Source: Planctomycetota bacterium (GTDB taxonomy: Bacteria > Planctomycetota > Planctomycetia > Planctomycetales > Planctomycetaceae). Taken from it: a stretch of DNA of 64,000 nt. The notes beneath the pieces are model-generated. The model saw nothing but the letters and a program-made list of their open reading frames with translations, did no database searches and was not told the origin of the DNA. The position numbers and the translations under genes are program-made. This document shows positions 35,234-43,457 of this stretch, piece by piece. The stretch lies in NCBI GenBank assembly GCA_022600195.1, contig JAHZKX010000033.1, forward strand, positions 1-64,000, read 5' to 3'. Each line of letters opens with the position of its first letter. The stretch's first letter is position 1.

Positions 35234-36016
35234 ATAGAAACCCCCGTTGTATTCATTCACGGCACCAATGCAGGTCCTTGGACAATGTCGAACTTTTCGA
35301 ATTATTTCGAGCAAAAGAACTATCGGTGCTATAACCCTACTTTCCGTTATCACGACAAACCGCGTTCAGATGAAACTGCAGCGCGACTCGCCGGAACGAG
35401 CATTACGGATTATGTCGAAGATATTATTGAGTTCGTGGAAACCTTAGACACGGCACCGATTCTGGTCGGACATTCCCTGGGAGGGCTGATAGCACAAAAA
35501 GTGGCAGCCACTGGTCGAGCACGCGCGATAGTGCTGCTGAATGGCAGCGTGAATTGGGGTATTCTTCCGACAACCGATCAGGAGCGCGCACTGGGCAAGA
35601 TGTTTATGTCAGCTGGCGCTTTCTGGGAAGGTACATTACTGCCTGATTTCGAGACAATGGCTCAATTTGGGCTCAATAAGCTGGATCCAACAGAACAGCA
35701 TCGGGTTTTCGATCTACTGGTACCAGAATCGGGCCGAGTCATGTTCGAGTTATTCTTCTGGATGTTCGATGAGAACCAGACTACAAAAATTGATTATGAG
35801 GGTGTGGCTTGCCCTGTATTGATGGTCTCCGGCTCCGATGACCTGGCAATTCCTCCCTCTACCGCACGCCTGATTGCCGAACGACATGGCTCGCTGACAA
35901 CTTTTCATGAGGCCGAGGGTTTCGGCCATTATCTGACGCTAGAACCTGAATGGAAGAAGATCGCGAAAGTCTGTGAAAACTGGATCATAGAGCAGGTGCC
36001 AGATGTTGCCGTCTGA
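35234..36016 (+). CDS. Alpha/beta hydrolase, apparently without a standard start codon
   Basis: An alpha/beta-hydrolase of about 260 aa. The oxyanion segment VVFIHGTN, the nucleophile elbow VGHSLGGL, the acid SGSDDLAIP and the catalytic His in GFGHYLTLE are all present. The first in-frame ATG is at 35285, but that lies after the HGTN motif, so the real start must be upstream. Back to the in-frame stop at 35195 there is no ATG, GTG or TTG. An AGGAG ribosome site (35222-35226) sits 7 bases before ATA 35234 (and 4 before ATC 35231), the expected start. Either a rare AUA/AUC start is used or the start codon was mutated. Substrate unknown. Confidence 0.75.
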   Translation: METPVVFIHGTNAGPWTMSNFSNYFEQKNYRCYNPTFRYHDKPRSDETAARLAGTSITDYVEDIIEFVETLDTAPILVGHSLGGLIAQKVAATGRARAIVLLNGSVNWGILPTTDQERALGKMFMSAGAFWEGTLLPDFETMAQFGLNKLDPTEQHRVFDLLVPESGRVMFELFFWMFDENQTTKIDYEGVACPVLMVSGSDDLAIPPSTARLIAERHGSLTTFHEAEGFGHYLTLEPEWKKIAKVCENWIIEQVPDVAV

Positions 36017-36031
36017 GTAGTATGATGAAAC

Positions 36032-36312
36032 TCATTGTTCACCGAGCTCTGGAGTCACTCCGAACATTCTGGCCAATTCCAGTAGCAGTCGTTCCAGGGG
36101 GTTCATTGACCGGCCGCCGAACACTCCCAGCATAATCACCACGTCCGGTTGAATATCTGCAATCACATCTTTGACATACTAACCGATTTGAAAAAAGCAC
36201 CCGGAACAATTCTGGAAATAACCGTTGCCCCATTGATCGTTACACCATCCAATTTTCTGGCAACAGTACCCGCAGGATTCGTTGCAAAGCCGTCAAACCC
36301 GGTTACAAGCAT
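36032..36312 (-). pseudogene. pcp: Pyroglutamyl-peptidase I (pcp) remnant
   Basis: The reverse strand reads MLVTGFDGFATNPAGTVARK, then VISRIVPGAFFKSV, and runs into a stop. In another frame it continues KDVIADIQPDVVIMLG and GGRSM. Together these match the N-terminal half of peptidase C15 (pyroglutamyl peptidase). A one-base loss near 36180 explains the break (GTTAGTATG for an expected GTTGAGTATG, giving SVEYVKDV). A second lost A in the AAAAAA run at the start (36313-36318) may have removed MKK. The middle and C-terminal parts with the catalytic Cys and His are absent. The gene is dead. Positions 36313-36572 hold no gene that I can see. Confidence 0.85.
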
Positions 36313-36572
36313 TTTTTCATGAGTCTTCAATTCAGGAAAGAGAGAAGAAATGATTCCAGTTCAAAAACCACATCACTTAGCAAACCGAGATCATTTCAAA
36401 TACCAAAGGTTGAGAATCGTTTTAGATCTAAGAATAGAAATATGAAAGCTCGAAGCAGTATCGAGCAAACAACTTACGTCTCTATCACAAATTTTGGTGT
36501 CCTTTTATTCGTGAGCCGTGAAAGGTTTCCTTTTGTGGTGGATATTTACTGGTAAGGAACGAGAATGAATGT

Positions 36573-37208
36573 ATGAAATCACCAGTCCCTGATACCCGAA
36601 ACAGCCTGATTCTTCGACTACCTGACAAGCATGACGTCGAGGCGTGGGATCAGTTTGTCTCGATTTACGAACCGCTGGTGTACCGGCTGGCGCGCAGCAA
36701 AGGATTACAGGATGCAGATGCGCGGGAAGTCGTTCAGGAAGTATTGGTTTCCGTTTCACGAGCCATTGAACAGTGGGAGTTTGATCCGGAACGTGGCCGG
36801 TTTCGCGATTGGTTATTTCGGATTGCCCGCAACTTAATGATTAAGTTTATGACTCGCCGGAAGCATCGTCCGATTGGCACAGGTGATTCAGGTATTGCAC
36901 AAATGCTGGAACAGCACGCTGATCCTGTCAGCGAAGAAGAGTCAGAGCGATTTGATTTGGAGTATCGACGTGAAGTGTTTCGGTGGGCGGCGGAGCAGGT
37001 CCAGGAGCAAGTGAAGGAGCGTACATGGCAAGCGTTCTGGTTGTCGAGCATTGAGGGACATCAGACGGAAGATGTCGCACTGAAACTCGAAATGAGCGTG
37101 GGTGCGATTCACATTGCCCGGAGTCGTATTCGAAGTCGTTTGCGGGAGGCGATCAAGACACTGGAACAGGACAACACAGAAAATATCTCATCACACAACG
37201 CGAGGTAA
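36573..37208 (+). CDS. ECF-type RNA polymerase sigma factor
   Basis: A 211-aa sigma-70 family protein. Region 2 covers about residues 22-95 (WDQFVSIYEPLVYRLARSKG, DADAREVVQEVLVSV, RFRDWLFRIARNLM). Region 4 lies at about 135-195 (WQAFWLSSIEGHQTEDVAL, then LEMSVGAIHIARSRIRSRL). It is followed 5 bases later by a Ser/Thr kinase with an N-terminal zinc anti-sigma motif, an arrangement known from planctomycete ECF groups linked to kinases. The kinase probably controls its activity. Confidence 0.92.
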   Translation: MKSPVPDTRNSLILRLPDKHDVEAWDQFVSIYEPLVYRLARSKGLQDADAREVVQEVLVSVSRAIEQWEFDPERGRFRDWLFRIARNLMIKFMTRRKHRPIGTGDSGIAQMLEQHADPVSEEESERFDLEYRREVFRWAAEQVQEQVKERTWQAFWLSSIEGHQTEDVALKLEMSVGAIHIARSRIRSRLREAIKTLEQDNTENISSHNAR

Positions 37209-37213
37209 AGACC

Positions 37214-38752
37214 GTGACGAGTCATCTAAAACATACTAACGATACAGAGCTGCAAATCTTACTCTGTGGAGATGAAGACAGCGACGAATATCGCAGGACG
37301 GCAGCGCATGTGGAGACTTGCGAAGCGTGCCAAAAGCGGCTTGATACTGTTGCAGGACCGACACAACTTGATGCCGAAACTCGTGAATTACTCAGTGATT
37401 ATCCATGGGAAGCGTTGTCAAACAGTCGTACAGGATTTCAAGGTACTGATGGATTGCCTGATCAAGCAGAGAGTCTGACTTTTCTCAATCCCCCAAGTCA
37501 CCCTGAGATGCTTGGTCGTCTGGGGCGATACGAGATAGAGCGAATGATTGGTTCCGGCGGTATGGGGCTTGTGCTGAAGGCCTTTGATACGGAGTTGAAT
37601 CGTCCGGTTGCGATCAAAGTGCTGGCTCAACATCTGGCTCATAGTGGTGCGGCTCGTCAGCGCTTTGCCAGGGAGTCACGTGCGGTAGCGGCCGTGGTCC
37701 ATGAACATGTCGTCGCCATTCATAATGTAGAGGCGGACGACCAGAACCCGTTCCTTGTCATGCAGTATGTCGCGGGTGAATCGTTACAGGCGCGCGTCGA
37801 TCGCGAAGGACCACTCGATGCAAAAGAGGTCATGCGCATTGGAATTCAGGCAGCTTCCGGACTGGCGGCGGCACACGAACAGGGTGTGATCCATCGTGAT
37901 GTCAAACCGGCAAATATTCTGCTGGAGCAAGGGGTTGAACGCATTTTGCTCACGGACTTCGGATTAGCGAGGACCGTTGATGATGCCAGTCTCACACATA
38001 CCGGAATTATCGCCGGCACACCGCACTACATGTCACCCGAGCAGGCCAATGGCGACACAATCGATCAACGCACGGATTTATTCAGTCTCGGCTCGGTTCT
38101 CTATTTTATGGCTACGGGCCGACCACCGTTTCGAGCCGAACGAGCAATGGGTGTACTAAATCGAGTTTGCCACGACACACATCGGCCGGTCTGGCAAGTG
38201 AATAGCGACATTCCCGACGACTTGTCTGACATCATCGACCGACTGCTGGAAAAAAAGGCATCCCGCCGATTTGCAAGTGCTGTTGAAGTCAGGGAGTCGC
38301 TGGTTCGATTGCTTGCGAGAACGCAGCAGCACGGAACACGCCATCGCAACCGCGTGAAGAGCTTCGTCCGGCAGCGTCCATTTCTTAGCAGTGGAGCAAT
38401 CGTCTGCCTCGCGTCTGTCATTGTCGCGGGTTTCATGTTCATCCCATCCAGCGTTGAGCGAACTAGATTTCGCTCGATACAACCCACGGAGCCTGTTGCC
38501 CCCGACAACAACATTTCACTGGCTCAGCAAGATCAGGCGATTGCCGCAGAGTCTGCCGTTTATTCGGCGACGGCACAAGAAATATCAGCGCGGCTTCAGC
38601 AGCTGGAAGCCACATCAAACGCAGCCCAGTTTGCACAACCGGCAAGCGATGGGTTCTGGCAAGATTCCGCGTCTTTCAAGGTACGTTTAGACCAACTTGA
38701 ACGCGATACATTTCGCGATTCTTCAATCTCATCAACAAAGGAAGAACGATGA
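37214..38752 (+). CDS. Membrane Ser/Thr protein kinase with N-terminal anti-sigma zinc motif
   Basis: A 512-aa protein starting at GTG. Residues 32-39 are HVETCEAC (His32, Cys36, Cys39), the HxxxCxxC zinc motif of ZAS anti-sigma factors. Residues 106-365 form a Hanks-type kinase: glycine loop GSGGMG (113-118), Lys135 (VAIKV), Glu154, HRDVKPAN (227-234), DFGLAR (248-253) and GTPHYMSPEQ. A membrane segment (SGAIVCLASVIVAGFMF) near 395-412 precedes an outer tail of about 100 aa with helical character. Fusion of a sigma-binding motif and a kinase, next to an ECF sigma gene, indicates phosphorylation-controlled sigma release. It overlaps the next gene by 4 bases (ATGA). Confidence 0.92.
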   Translation: MTSHLKHTNDTELQILLCGDEDSDEYRRTAAHVETCEACQKRLDTVAGPTQLDAETRELLSDYPWEALSNSRTGFQGTDGLPDQAESLTFLNPPSHPEMLGRLGRYEIERMIGSGGMGLVLKAFDTELNRPVAIKVLAQHLAHSGAARQRFARESRAVAAVVHEHVVAIHNVEADDQNPFLVMQYVAGESLQARVDREGPLDAKEVMRIGIQAASGLAAAHEQGVIHRDVKPANILLEQGVERILLTDFGLARTVDDASLTHTGIIAGTPHYMSPEQANGDTIDQRTDLFSLGSVLYFMATGRPPFRAERAMGVLNRVCHDTHRPVWQVNSDIPDDLSDIIDRLLEKKASRRFASAVEVRESLVRLLARTQQHGTRHRNRVKSFVRQRPFLSSGAIVCLASVIVAGFMFIPSSVERTRFRSIQPTEPVAPDNNISLAQQDQAIAAESAVYSATAQEISARLQQLEATSNAAQFAQPASDGFWQDSASFKVRLDQLERDTFRDSSISSTKEER

Positions 38753-39717
38753 TAAAAGCACGATCATTTTTATTTTTGGCCGCTTGCGGAACTGCAGCCG
38801 TTGTTTCCACAGTGTTGTTCGGTACCACGAGTTATGCGCAACAAAGCTCTGCGCAGCGAACTGCTGCGGCCGCACGGCAGTTTGAAATGGCGAAGAATCT
38901 CTATGAGGATTTGAAGAATCCATTTAACGTGCTCCTCAGGCAACTCAAGAATGCGAAAACGGTAGAGCAGAAAGCTCAAACGAAAAAAGCAATACAGGCA
39001 GCGCTCGTCGAGTACTTTAATGCCGACATGAAACAACGCCGCGCAGAACTCGAAAAATTAACCTCACGAAGTTCCGGGATGTCAGCAGCGCTCGAAAAGC
39101 GTGCGGCGGCGAAGGAGCAACTCGTCGAGCTGCAACTGAAATCATTCAAATATGAGGTAGAAGGACTGGGCTTATTCACGAAGCAGCGTGCGGAATCTCA
39201 GTGGACAGGAAGGAAAAAACTCGGGTATTTTGGGGCGCCGCTCCTGCCTTCTGCTCCCCATATAGGCCAAAACGGGCTCGTGACAGTGACTTGGTCTCTA
39301 AATACCGGACCACTCAAAACCGCCATGAGTCACGTATCCGAAGGCCAAAAGAAACTTCAGAGTGCAAAGTCTGAAGAGGACCAAAAGAAGGCAACAACCG
39401 AACTGCGAAAAGCACTTAGCGAGTACTTCGACGTGGATATGAAGGCCCGTCAGCAGGAAATTGACACCATCAACGCGGGGCTCAAAAAAATGGAGGGCGG
39501 TCTTAAGAAGCGATCCGATGCGAAGGACGACATCGTTGACCTGCAGTTGCAGATCATTGTGAATGAAGCCGAAGGTCTTGGGTTCTTCCGCGAGGCTCCA
39601 TTGAATTCTGATGACGTCCTTAGGGGCACAGGGCTATCGGGTGGGATGGGGCGTGCCGGGGCAGCGAATCCTCCGGGTATAGGAGGGCCTGGCCTACGTC
39701 CTATATTGAAACGATAA
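38749..39717 (+). CDS. Secreted protein with a duplicated helical domain, coupled to sigma/kinase
   Basis: A 322-aa exported protein (signal peptide 1-30, ending SYA-QQ). It contains two copies of one helical unit: residues 58-143 and 188-280. Aligned signatures are EYFNADMKQRRAELEKL versus EYFDVDMKARQQEIDTI, then LEKRAAAKEQLVELQL versus LKKRSDAKDDIVDLQL, then VEGLGLF versus AEGLGFF. The C-terminal 40 residues are Gly/Pro-rich. I know of similar units next to planctomycete sigma/anti-sigma genes but no named domain or function. Its ATGA overlap with the kinase gene makes it the third member of the operon, plausibly the extracytoplasmic sensor partner or an effector. Confidence 0.85.
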   Translation: MIKARSFLFLAACGTAAVVSTVLFGTTSYAQQSSAQRTAAAARQFEMAKNLYEDLKNPFNVLLRQLKNAKTVEQKAQTKKAIQAALVEYFNADMKQRRAELEKLTSRSSGMSAALEKRAAAKEQLVELQLKSFKYEVEGLGLFTKQRAESQWTGRKKLGYFGAPLLPSAPHIGQNGLVTVTWSLNTGPLKTAMSHVSEGQKKLQSAKSEEDQKKATTELRKALSEYFDVDMKARQQEIDTINAGLKKMEGGLKKRSDAKDDIVDLQLQIIVNEAEGLGFFREAPLNSDDVLRGTGLSGGMGRAGAANPPGIGGPGLRPILKR

Positions 39718-39989
39718 AAGGCTGCGAGCGAATTCCGTCCGCGGAAACGCTGAAAGCCGTAAGTCGAAACCAGATCCGTTTCTCGTGACCGAAGAATTGA
39801 GAAGTCAATGCTGTGTGCAGGAATGGTATTAGCGATGGTTATTTGACTGGATAATTTGTGTGAGAGCGTTTACTCTTGGGATATTTTGGGATAATTTTTT
39901 CCAAAATGGGCGTGATATTATCTGATTGCGTCCGCCTGTCAGGTAGATAAGACCGAAATAATGCTCTCAAAACAAAGGAAGTCAGTCAC

Positions 39990-40373
39990 ATGGGCCAAGC
40001 ACCTGCAAAATCAAACAATACAGACAAAAAAACGCTGATTCTTCCACTACTTATCATCAGCATTGGGAGTGGCTGGTTGCTGACGACATTGGGAATTGCG
40101 CCCGGCATTAATTGGATTTGGACACTGGGTCTGGCGATTATCGGCCTGTTAACTTTTGCCGTCAGTGGCATTGATAAATCCACGGTGGTGATGGGCCCTT
40201 TCTTCCTGATCGCCAGTTGCCTTTCTGTTCTGCGGCAAACAGGACGCATCACATTAGACGTGGAGGTTCCCATACTCGTCATCGTGACAGGCTGCTTACT
40301 GCTCGTGGCCCGCAGCAAATCGATTCCCATACCGACGTGGGTTGTTCTGGAAGCCAAAGACGGGGAAGGGTAG
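39990..40373 (+). CDS. Small multi-pass membrane protein of unknown function
   Basis: A 127-aa protein with four hydrophobic segments at about residues 16-36 (LILPLLIISIGSGWLLTTLG), 40-58, 65-82 and 90-108. The pattern resembles the small LiaF/DUF5668-like membrane domains, but this is only similarity of layout. There is no SD closer than AAGGAAG about 16 bases upstream. It is flanked by non-coding sequence on both sides and appears monocistronic. Confidence 0.7.
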   Translation: MGQAPAKSNNTDKKTLILPLLIISIGSGWLLTTLGIAPGINWIWTLGLAIIGLLTFAVSGIDKSTVVMGPFFLIASCLSVLRQTGRITLDVEVPILVIVTGCLLLVARSKSIPIPTWVVLEAKDGEG

Positions 40374-40521
40374 TAAGCTCCGTTACATTCTCAAGAAGTA
40401 AAATTTGTACTCCCACATAAAACCCACTATCATTTCTCAGGTCTGAGAAGATGATTAATCACTGAGGCCATATACTACAGGGTCTCCATATCCAGAGAAT
40501 TTTGAACAGGCGCGCCCCACG

Positions 40522-42012
40522 ATGCATGGAACTGAGACGCAACGGCAAATTCTTGACGAAATCACTGGACCATTGGGTGTCGACTTTGATACGGGGAGTC
40601 CACTCGAAATTATCCAGGAACCGGGATACATTGACTCGCCTGTTGCCACACATGATTTCGCGGCAGCGGCATTGGGGGCATTCGGAAAGGCAACAGCGAC
40701 GATAGGCAATATGCGAGGTCTTGGTTCGCAGTCAATATCTATTGATCGACGACATGCGGGATTGGTTTTGAATTCAATCGCCTATCATTTTCAGGCAGGG
40801 TGGCAACTTGACATCTCGCCGGTACATACGCCCGTGAATAACTTCTTCTCAACGAAAGACGGTCGGCACGTGATGTATAACGGGGCTTACCCGCATCTGC
40901 GCGAAGGTATCCTGAAATTTCTAAATTGCATCGGTGAGCATGATCCGATTGCTGATGCGACACGGCGCTATGACGCACAGGATCTGGAAGACCAGCTTTC
41001 GGCACTGGGTCTGTGCACTACCATCGTCCGTGATCGGGAAGAATGGCTGGCCCATCCGCAGGGGAAAGCCATCGCCGCCGCGCCGGTGATTGAACTGACG
41101 AAAATTGCCGACGGACCACCTGAACCCTTCTTGGAAGACGTGTTGCGTCCCCTCGAAAGCATTCGTGTACTTGAGTTCGCACGAGTCCTCGCCGGACCGA
41201 CCATCGGTCGTAGTCTGGCTGAACAGGGAGCGGACGTAATACACGGACGTCATCCTTATCTGGACCACATCTTTCCGTTTGAAGTAGAGACCGGCTGGGG
41301 CAAGAAAGCCGCGTATCTGGATTATCAGTCCGAGCACGACCGTAGTCTCATTTTGCATTTACTTGAGACCACCGATGTATTCATTGATGGACTTCGTCAT
41401 GGTGCTATGGCGAGCGCAGGCTATTCTATTGAAGAGCTGACGCGTCGAAAAAAGAATCTCATCATCGTGCAATTGGACTGCTACGGATTTCAAGGACCTT
41501 GGGCAGAGCGGCGTGGTTGGGAACAACTGGCCCAAAGCTGCACGGGACTTGCCAACATCCACAGCGCAAACAAAGAACGACTCAGCCTGATTCCTGCCTA
41601 CTTCAACGATTACGGCACAGGTCTTTTAGGGGCTCTGGGTGTGACAGCAGCAATCATCCGTCGCGCCACAGAAGGAGGGAGCTGGCTTGTTCGTGTAGCG
41701 CTCGCCAAAACTGCGATGTTGGCAACCCGTTACCACAACAACACAGAGCCTCACGTCCCGATCACCCAGGAAGACCTTGAGAAATATCTGGTTGATCAGG
41801 ATAGTCCCCTCGGTGTGCTCACTCGGGTGGCACCACCCATCCAATTCGAACGCACACGTTCCATGAGCGCAAAGGCAGGGACGGCGCCAGGTTCAGATAC
41901 ACTTAACCTTGGTTGGGACGCTGATTCTTCGAGTCTTGCGCAGCTGCCTCATCGGCCTACGGAAATCTTTAAGCTGAAACAAGTCCACTGGAAAGCGAAT
42001 CAGACTTTGTAA
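40522..42012 (+). CDS. CaiB/BaiF family III CoA transferase
   Basis: A 496-aa cytoplasmic protein. The canonical start of a CaiB/BaiF domain appears at about residue 213: LESIRVLEFARVLAGPTIGRSLAEQGADVI, broken here by HGRHPYLDH, then LLETTDVFIDGLRHGAM and LIIVQLDCYGFQGPW. The first 200 residues resemble the C-terminal part of the same family (SIDRRHAGLVLNSIAY, FSTKDGRHVMYNG, PHLREGILKFLN), so two family segments are joined in the long-form architecture. Members move CoA between carboxylic acids. The catalytic Asp cannot be fixed with certainty. No pathway partner lies next to it. Confidence 0.8.
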   Translation: MHGTETQRQILDEITGPLGVDFDTGSPLEIIQEPGYIDSPVATHDFAAAALGAFGKATATIGNMRGLGSQSISIDRRHAGLVLNSIAYHFQAGWQLDISPVHTPVNNFFSTKDGRHVMYNGAYPHLREGILKFLNCIGEHDPIADATRRYDAQDLEDQLSALGLCTTIVRDREEWLAHPQGKAIAAAPVIELTKIADGPPEPFLEDVLRPLESIRVLEFARVLAGPTIGRSLAEQGADVIHGRHPYLDHIFPFEVETGWGKKAAYLDYQSEHDRSLILHLLETTDVFIDGLRHGAMASAGYSIEELTRRKKNLIIVQLDCYGFQGPWAERRGWEQLAQSCTGLANIHSANKERLSLIPAYFNDYGTGLLGALGVTAAIIRRATEGGSWLVRVALAKTAMLATRYHNNTEPHVPITQEDLEKYLVDQDSPLGVLTRVAPPIQFERTRSMSAKAGTAPGSDTLNLGWDADSSSLAQLPHRPTEIFKLKQVHWKANQTL

Positions 42013-42210
42013 CAAGCGAGAATGCCTTCTGTCGGCCTGACTGAAATTACCAGTCTGCGTATGCAGTCGATCGCTTGCCGAGGCGGTTGGCTTACCTGTT
42101 TAGATGTCAAAGCAGAAATTGCGCATCAAACAAATGAAGAGAGCGAGTATCGAATGCTGGATATGAATTCGATGACAGTCATGGGGGATAGGGAAACTGA
42201 AGATTGACTC

Positions 42211-42435
42211 GTAAAATCTTCCCAACCCTCTCGGAATTTTGAATTGAGAAACGGTTTCGCTTTATCGTTTCCTGTCGCCGTTAGAGAGGTGGCGTCCCAG
42301 TCGAATCCATCTCCCGCGCGGTAGGCGGTGTTTCCCAGCAGGACGGTTTCGGTTAATGGGCCTGAGTAGTCGAAGATGCAGGTCGCAGGTGTGCTTTCCT
42401 TGCAGGCATCTGTCCATTCTCTGTGGAAGCCGGGC
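42211..42435 (-). pseudogene. Gfo/Idh/MocA 3'-end remnant
   Basis: The reverse strand encodes PGFHREWTDACKE, YSGPLTETVLLGNTAYRAG, FDWDATSLTATGNDKAKPF and FREGWEDF, the C-terminal 75 residues of a Gfo/Idh/MocA protein. It aligns without gaps to 43465-43689, the tail of the intact gene downstream, with about 24 mismatches in 225 bases by hand count. There is no upstream body and no stop at the homologous place. It is a duplicated or left-over tail in the same orientation. The rest of 42013-42668 holds no supported gene. Confidence 0.9.
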
Positions 42436-42668
42436 TTTTGGAGATCTCAATCATAGTGTGCTCCAGATTGTGTCAAATTCCGCCGGATTCAGAAAAGGAG
42501 AGCTTGAAATTTACTGCCTGGCAACTATGAAACGAGAAAGCGGTGATTAAATCGAGACGCACTAAGTCCTGATTCAAGCAAACAGGTTTTTGCGACTATT
42601 ATTGAGCCTTCGTTTGAATTGGAAATGCTTTTTTTACGTTAACTTCTGTAAAACCAACAGGAAATAGC

Positions 42669-43454
42669 ATGGTAAACACCATCGATTCAGAGCAAAAATC
42701 TCAGAAGTATGTTGTCCTTGGAGCAACAGGGGCAGTGGGTTCTGAATTGAGTCGCCGACTGATACAGGCAGGTCACGATGTATTGCTCTGCGGACGTAAT
42801 CCGGAAAGTTTGCAGGATTTAGCAGAAGAATTATCGGCACTCACACAAACCGTTGAAGCGTTGGAGGCCGACTCAATTGCGGTTTGTCTGGAAAGAGCCG
42901 TCGATGAATTTGGCCGAGTCGATGGAGTCGTGAACTGTATTGGTTCGGTTCTTTTAAAGCCAGCGCATCTGACTTCAGATGCGGAATGGTCACAAACGAT
43001 GGCTATTAATTTAACGTCTGCATTTGCCGCAGTGCGGAGTAGTGCAAAAGTAATGGGGCGCTCAGGAGGATCGATTGTGTTAATCTCTTCGGCGGCAGCA
43101 CGAATTGGACTTGCCAACCATGAAGCCATAGCCGCCGCCAAAGCCGGAATTATCGGTTTGACACAGTCGGCAGCCGCCACTTATGCGAATCGTGGCATCC
43201 GTGTGAATGCAGTGGCGCCCGGTTTGATAAAATCGAAAATGACACGCAGCCTCTGGCAAGGTGAGGCAGCAGAATCTGCATCGAGTGAAATGCACGCGCT
43301 TGGCCGACTAGGGGATCCTGCGGATGTGGCTTCCCTGATCGAGTGGTTATTACAACCTTCAAATGACTGGATCACAGGACAGATACTGGGGATTGATGGA
43401 GGCCTGGCAACCCTCGTACCACGAACTCGACCCAAAAGAAGCAGACCTGAATAA
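42669..43454 (+). CDS. SDR family oxidoreductase lacking the catalytic tyrosine
   Basis: A 261-aa short-chain dehydrogenase/reductase fold. The cofactor motif is LGATGAVGS (17-25). CGRNPES supplies an arginine typical of NADP binding. NCIG (89-92) stands for the NNAG motif, and MAINLTSAF carries Asn114. SSAAARIGLANHEAIAAAKAG contains the Ser (141) and Lys (158), but the tyrosine position of YxxxK (154) is Ile. The C-terminal GQILGIDGG is normal. HEAIAAAK variants are known within the family and may be non-catalytic or use another acid. The gene lies between two direct copies of a 225-base Gfo/Idh/MocA tail and ends 3 bases before the convergent intact copy. Confidence 0.88.
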   Translation: MVNTIDSEQKSQKYVVLGATGAVGSELSRRLIQAGHDVLLCGRNPESLQDLAEELSALTQTVEALEADSIAVCLERAVDEFGRVDGVVNCIGSVLLKPAHLTSDAEWSQTMAINLTSAFAAVRSSAKVMGRSGGSIVLISSAAARIGLANHEAIAAAKAGIIGLTQSAAATYANRGIRVNAVAPGLIKSKMTRSLWQGEAAESASSEMHALGRLGDPADVASLIEWLLQPSNDWITGQILGIDGGLATLVPRTRPKRSRPE

Positions 43455-43457
43455 TGA

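Noticed and set aside
39725..39745. Short TTCCG-tccg-CGGAA hairpin as terminator of the sigma-kinase operon
   Set aside because: The stem is only 5 bp and no T run follows; not enough to call a terminator.
42022..42207. Forward 61-codon frame after the CoA transferase
   Set aside because: Composition does not look protein-like and it lies directly before the Gfo/Idh/MocA tail remnant.
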